From NCBI RefSeq assembly GCF_003952225.1, contig NZ_CP034437.1:3796501-3860500 (forward strand): DNA of 64,000 nt, in the 5' to 3' direction. The stretch comes from Paenibacillus albus (GTDB lineage: Bacteria > Bacillota > Bacilli > Paenibacillales > Paenibacillaceae). The translations under genes and the position numbers were made by a program. The notes under the pieces are model-generated. The model was not told the origin of the DNA. It saw only the letters and a program-made list of their open reading frames with translations, and did not search any database. Below are positions 61,474 to 64,000 of this stretch, one piece after another. Each line of letters opens with the position of its first letter. Position 1 is the stretch's first letter.

Positions 61474-62703
61474 GTGAGGCGTTCGAGAGCTTACCTTTCA
61501 CAATTCAGCACCAATCAGCTTCATCTGCGGAATCCATGGGTGGTCACTTTCTTCGCTTTCTCCTATCCCGGCTTCGGAAACTTACTGTTACATCGCTATG
61601 CGAAAGCATTCATCCTCATCTTGTGGGAAATCTTCATCAACAATCAGGCTAAGGTTAATCTTGCCATTATGTATACGATGCAAGGTCATTTCGACACCGC
61701 GAAAGCCGTCATTAACGAGCGATGGTTTATTCTCTATGTCGGCATCTATATGTATGCGATATGGGATTCCTACCGGTCTACGATCGATCTGAATAAACAA
61801 TATTTGCTCGCGGATCGTGAAGATGCGCTGCTGTTTCCGATCAAGATGGGTACTTGGGATACGAATTATCTCGATAAGCGAGTGCCATGGATGGCTCTAG
61901 CATGGTCGGTGCTTATCCCGGGCCTTGGACATCTTTACGTGCATAAAGTGATATCCGGCCTTTTTATTTTCGGTTATACCATTGCTATTGTGTACTATTC
62001 GCATCTGCCCGAAGCCATTCACGATACCTTAATCGGTGATTTCGAACATTCAAAGCAAATCATCAATATGCAGTGGTGTCTCTATTTGCCTTCGATCTAT
62101 ACGTTTATTTTCTATGATGCCTACGTCTCTGCGGTGGAGCAGAATAAGCTGTTCGAGAAAGAACAATCCCAATTTCTAAGATCAAATTATCGGGAGCATG
62201 GCCTCCAATTATCTCAGTTGCTGAAGGTGGATAAGATGCTTGTAGTCGCGACATTCGATCAATCCATATACCTTGAACTGGCAATTACCTCAATTGAACA
62301 GTTAGGTATTCCAAGAAATAACCTGCATGCCTTCCCGATGGATAAGTGGAGAGAGCCGCGCAAGCCATTCGATTCTATTCATAGCGCTGATGGGTTCAGT
62401 ATGCTGGACTTAGCTGCAATACTCGGGACATGCTTTATGCTCTTAGGCGCGATTTACGGATTTGAGTTGGATTGGGGGCCGATTCTTTGGGGGATCATTG
62501 GCGCATTATTCGGAATTGGACTCGGCATCGGCATCAAATTTCTAATGGCGAAGAAGAGCAAATTCGGGATTCGCAATATTACATCCGAAGTTGTGCTCAT
62601 GATTCAATGCGAAACGACACATTGGGACTCCGTCAAGAAGATTCTTTGGGAAAATACGGCGCTCGGTATTTCGACGGTCGGTGAGACAGCGAGAATATCA
62701 TGA
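61474..62703 (+). CDS. multipass membrane protein of unknown function
   Basis: A 409-residue protein beginning at GTG 61474, after AAGGAGAGA. Two similar membrane modules occur: FFAFSYPGFGNLLLHRYAKAFILILWE (about 24-52) and AWSVLIPGLGHLYVHKVISGLFIF (about 147-170). Both have the PGxGxLxxxK pattern seen in small TM2/DUF5683-type proteins. The middle is soluble. The C-terminal part has a glycine-rich helix (WGIIGALFGIGLGIGIKFLMAKKS) and an apparent ferredoxin-like stretch (MLVVATFDQSIYLELAITSIEQLGI). It follows the RMD1/YagE gene by 24 bases, so both probably share an operon. Confidence 0.75.
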   Translation: MRRSRAYLSQFSTNQLHLRNPWVVTFFAFSYPGFGNLLLHRYAKAFILILWEIFINNQAKVNLAIMYTMQGHFDTAKAVINERWFILYVGIYMYAIWDSYRSTIDLNKQYLLADREDALLFPIKMGTWDTNYLDKRVPWMALAWSVLIPGLGHLYVHKVISGLFIFGYTIAIVYYSHLPEAIHDTLIGDFEHSKQIINMQWCLYLPSIYTFIFYDAYVSAVEQNKLFEKEQSQFLRSNYREHGLQLSQLLKVDKMLVVATFDQSIYLELAITSIEQLGIPRNNLHAFPMDKWREPRKPFDSIHSADGFSMLDLAAILGTCFMLLGAIYGFELDWGPILWGIIGALFGIGLGIGIKFLMAKKSKFGIRNITSEVVLMIQCETTHWDSVKKILWENTALGISTVGETARIS

Positions 62704-62724
62704 GATGAACATGAGATGAATGGC

Positions 62725-62752
62725 AAGCCTCGGCAATCGCTGAGGCTTTTTT
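62725..62752 (+). terminator. terminator after the membrane protein gene
   Basis: AAGCCTC and GAGGCTT with a ten-base loop and six T residues. Confidence 0.85.
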
Positions 62753-62882
62753 CGTTATTGTTGGAGCAGATCTTAACGGGGATAAAGGATGAATCGTTAA
62801 AGTAGCGAAATATTAATTAGAGAAGCGAATTTTGTTCAGTTCGGATCAGCTGTATTTGAACGAATTTCCGTAAAAGAGCTTC

Positions 62883-62935
62883 AACTTCCAAGAATCGGGA
62901 GGATTCTACATATGCGATGTGGAAGTTATTTTTGA
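62883..62935 (+). promoter_or_regulatory. possible leader peptide with overlapping hairpin
   Basis: GGGAGG (62898-62903) is eight bases before an ATG at 62912 that opens only seven codons (MRCGSYF) before a stop at 62933-62935. The same stretch can fold: AACTTCCA (62883-62890) with TGGAAGTT (62920-62927), and AGAATC with GATTCT inside. ATTTTTG follows the outer stem. It may be a translated leader or a remnant of an earlier start of the next gene. Confidence 0.45.
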
Positions 62936-62976
62936 AGACAGCCATCAAGTATGAATGCTAAAGGGGGGCGTAGTCG

Positions 62977-63351
62977 CTGCGATTACAAACGAGCTATCAG
63001 TACATACCTGTATCGAACCTTCAGGCAGCTTCAGAATGGTACGCAGAGCATCTTGGTTTCACATTAGCGGTCGAAGATCCGATTTGTTTGGAGCTTAGAA
63101 GCACTTCGGGGATTCGGATCTTCTTAATTCCGAACGAAGACGGCAGCGTTAATTCGCAAATGAGATATTCGAATGGCGTGCAAGCTTCTTATGGATTTAC
63201 GGTGGCTGATGATGTTCAATTGCTGTACCAGCACTTCAAGGACAAAGGAATTCAGGTAGGAAAGCTGACGGACTATCAAGGCTTGTCTTTTAAGTTCTAC
63301 GACCCGGATGGCAATGCCATCGAATTATGGGGGGACTATCCGCAAGGTTAA
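62977..63351 (+). CDS. VOC (glyoxalase/dioxygenase superfamily) protein with apparent CTG start
   Basis: A 124-residue vicinal oxygen chelate domain. The frame is closed by a TAG at 62971-62973. The best start after it is CTG 62977, eight bases after AAGGGGGG, giving RLQTSYQYIPVSNLQAASEWYAEHLGFTLAV, the typical VOC N-terminus. Using the TTG at 63088 would delete this whole conserved first half. The C-terminus FKFYDPDGNAIELWGDY is also typical, with the Glu metal ligand in IELWG. It could be a fosfomycin-, glyoxalase- or dioxygenase-type member. CTG starts are rare, so a mutated ATG is possible. Confidence 0.78.
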   Translation: MRLQTSYQYIPVSNLQAASEWYAEHLGFTLAVEDPICLELRSTSGIRIFLIPNEDGSVNSQMRYSNGVQASYGFTVADDVQLLYQHFKDKGIQVGKLTDYQGLSFKFYDPDGNAIELWGDYPQG

Positions 63352-63385
63352 AGGGACTCATTCTCTAACAAAAAGGAGATCGCCG

Positions 63386-64000
63386 ATGAAAGCTGTAGTC
63401 AATTATTCGTCTGGAAGTGGAAGCGTGGAGGTTCGTGATGTGCCGATTCCGTCGGAGCTCGGACCAAAGGAAATACTCATTCAAGTAAAAGCAGCAGGCG
63501 TATGCGGCAGCGATCTGCATATGTACCATGATATTCAAGGGTTTCCGGTGAATCGTCCGGTAACGCTTGGACATGAATTCGCAGGCGTCATAGCCGGTGT
63601 TGGAGCGGAAGTAAAGCAGTTCAAGATCGGTGATCGCGTCGTAAGCGAAACGCCTTCCTATGTATGCGAGACTTGTATCTACTGTCGTACGGGTCAATAC
63701 AACCTCTGTCCGACAAGAAGAGGATTCGGTGTTCTGGAGAACGGAGCCATGGCGGAATATGTGAGGACGAGAGAAGCAATCGTTCACCGTATCCCGGATA
63801 ACGTTAGCTTCGAGAAAGCCGCGCTAACAGAGCCTTCATGCGTCGCATATAATGCGGTCGCTCATCATTCGGAGATCCGTCCGGGCGATTACGTAGCCGT
63901 ATTCGGACCAGGTCCGATCGGGTTGTTGTGCGTGCAAATTGCCAAGCTGTTCAACCCTGCTAGGCTGACCGTCATCGGAACGGAGAAAGATGCGAAGCGC
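63386..64000 (+). CDS. zinc-dependent medium-chain alcohol/sorbitol dehydrogenase (3' truncated)
   Basis: The frame opens at ATG 63386, after AAAAGGAGATCG, and runs off the right edge; about 205 residues are visible. It has a classical zinc MDR pattern: catalytic zinc ligands in AGVCGSDLHMY and GHEFAGVIAGVG, and the structural zinc cysteines CETCIYCRTGQYNLC (C-x2-C-x2-C-x7-C). The Rossmann glycines are in VAVFGPGPIGLLCVQIAKLF. It resembles sorbitol/threonine dehydrogenases; the substrate is uncertain. It follows the VOC gene by 34 bases and may be co-transcribed. Confidence 0.9.
   Translation, partial: MKAVVNYSSGSGSVEVRDVPIPSELGPKEILIQVKAAGVCGSDLHMYHDIQGFPVNRPVTLGHEFAGVIAGVGAEVKQFKIGDRVVSETPSYVCETCIYCRTGQYNLCPTRRGFGVLENGAMAEYVRTREAIVHRIPDNVSFEKAALTEPSCVAYNAVAHHSEIRPGDYVAVFGPGPIGLLCVQIAKLFNPARLTVIGTEKDAKR

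Noticed and set aside
62772-62800. TTAACG...CGTTAA inverted repeat as an operator
   Set aside because: Six-base arms are 16 bases apart in AT-rich DNA with no promoter alignment; chance is likely.

Overview
The window looks like chromosomal DNA from a spore-forming member of the Paenibacillaceae (Paenibacillus or a close relative such as Cohnella). The reasons are three clusters of GerA/GerB/GerC-type germinant receptor genes, strong Gram-positive ribosome binding sites, an S-layer-type domain on an exported hydrolase, GTG/TTG starts, and intergenic palindromic repeats of a style I recall from Paenibacillus genomes. No phage, transposase, CRISPR array, rRNA or tRNA was recognised.

Left part (1-8245): the 3' end of an S-layer-anchored family-3 N-acetylglucosaminidase, a family-2 glycosyltransferase, a block of GAGAGT/ACTCTC hairpin repeats, a methyltransferase divergent from a MerR regulator with a textbook 19-bp-spacer promoter, and germination cluster 1 (GerA-GerB-GerC, minus strand). 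Then rpiA and a complete histidine degradation operon hutH-hutU-hutI-hutG. The hut operon is preceded by a terminator-like hairpin and a possible competing antiterminator segment.

Middle part (15-32 kb): a DJ-1/PfpI protein, a quinone-oxidoreductase-like protein, metY, a LysM protein, a DUF817 protein, an AlkD-like repair protein, a GNAT enzyme and a small membrane protein. Germination cluster 2 follows, with its gerC broken by an in-frame amber codon. A TetR-MFS pair shares an operator. Germination cluster 3 contains GerA, GerC and a small D-type subunit, with its GerB convergent.

Right part (32-49.5 kb): a TetR regulon marked by three copies of one operator, covering two NIPSNAP paralogues, a flavodoxin-fold oxidoreductase and an SDR with a one-base frameshift. 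Next come cysJ-cysI, a PD-(D/E)XK-type nuclease and a four-unit 112-bp hairpin repeat array. The most distinctive locus follows: a TetR regulator and FGGY kinase divergent from a class III aminotransferase, a duplicated class II aldolase and an aldehyde dehydrogenase. Two identical perfect 20-bp palindromes lie between the two arms. This looks like an uncharacterised catabolic pathway. Two clan-A-type glycosidase genes follow it.

Last part (49.5-64 kb): a DUF3817 protein, an ankyrin protein, an unknown membrane protein, a second inverted repeat family, an ArsR/SRPBCC pair with two operators, a class II UvrA, a YdeI-like protein, an oxidoreductase/TIM-barrel/ATP-grasp operon, an RMD1/YagE protein with a multipass neighbour, a VOC protein that apparently starts at CTG, and the 5' part of a zinc alcohol dehydrogenase.
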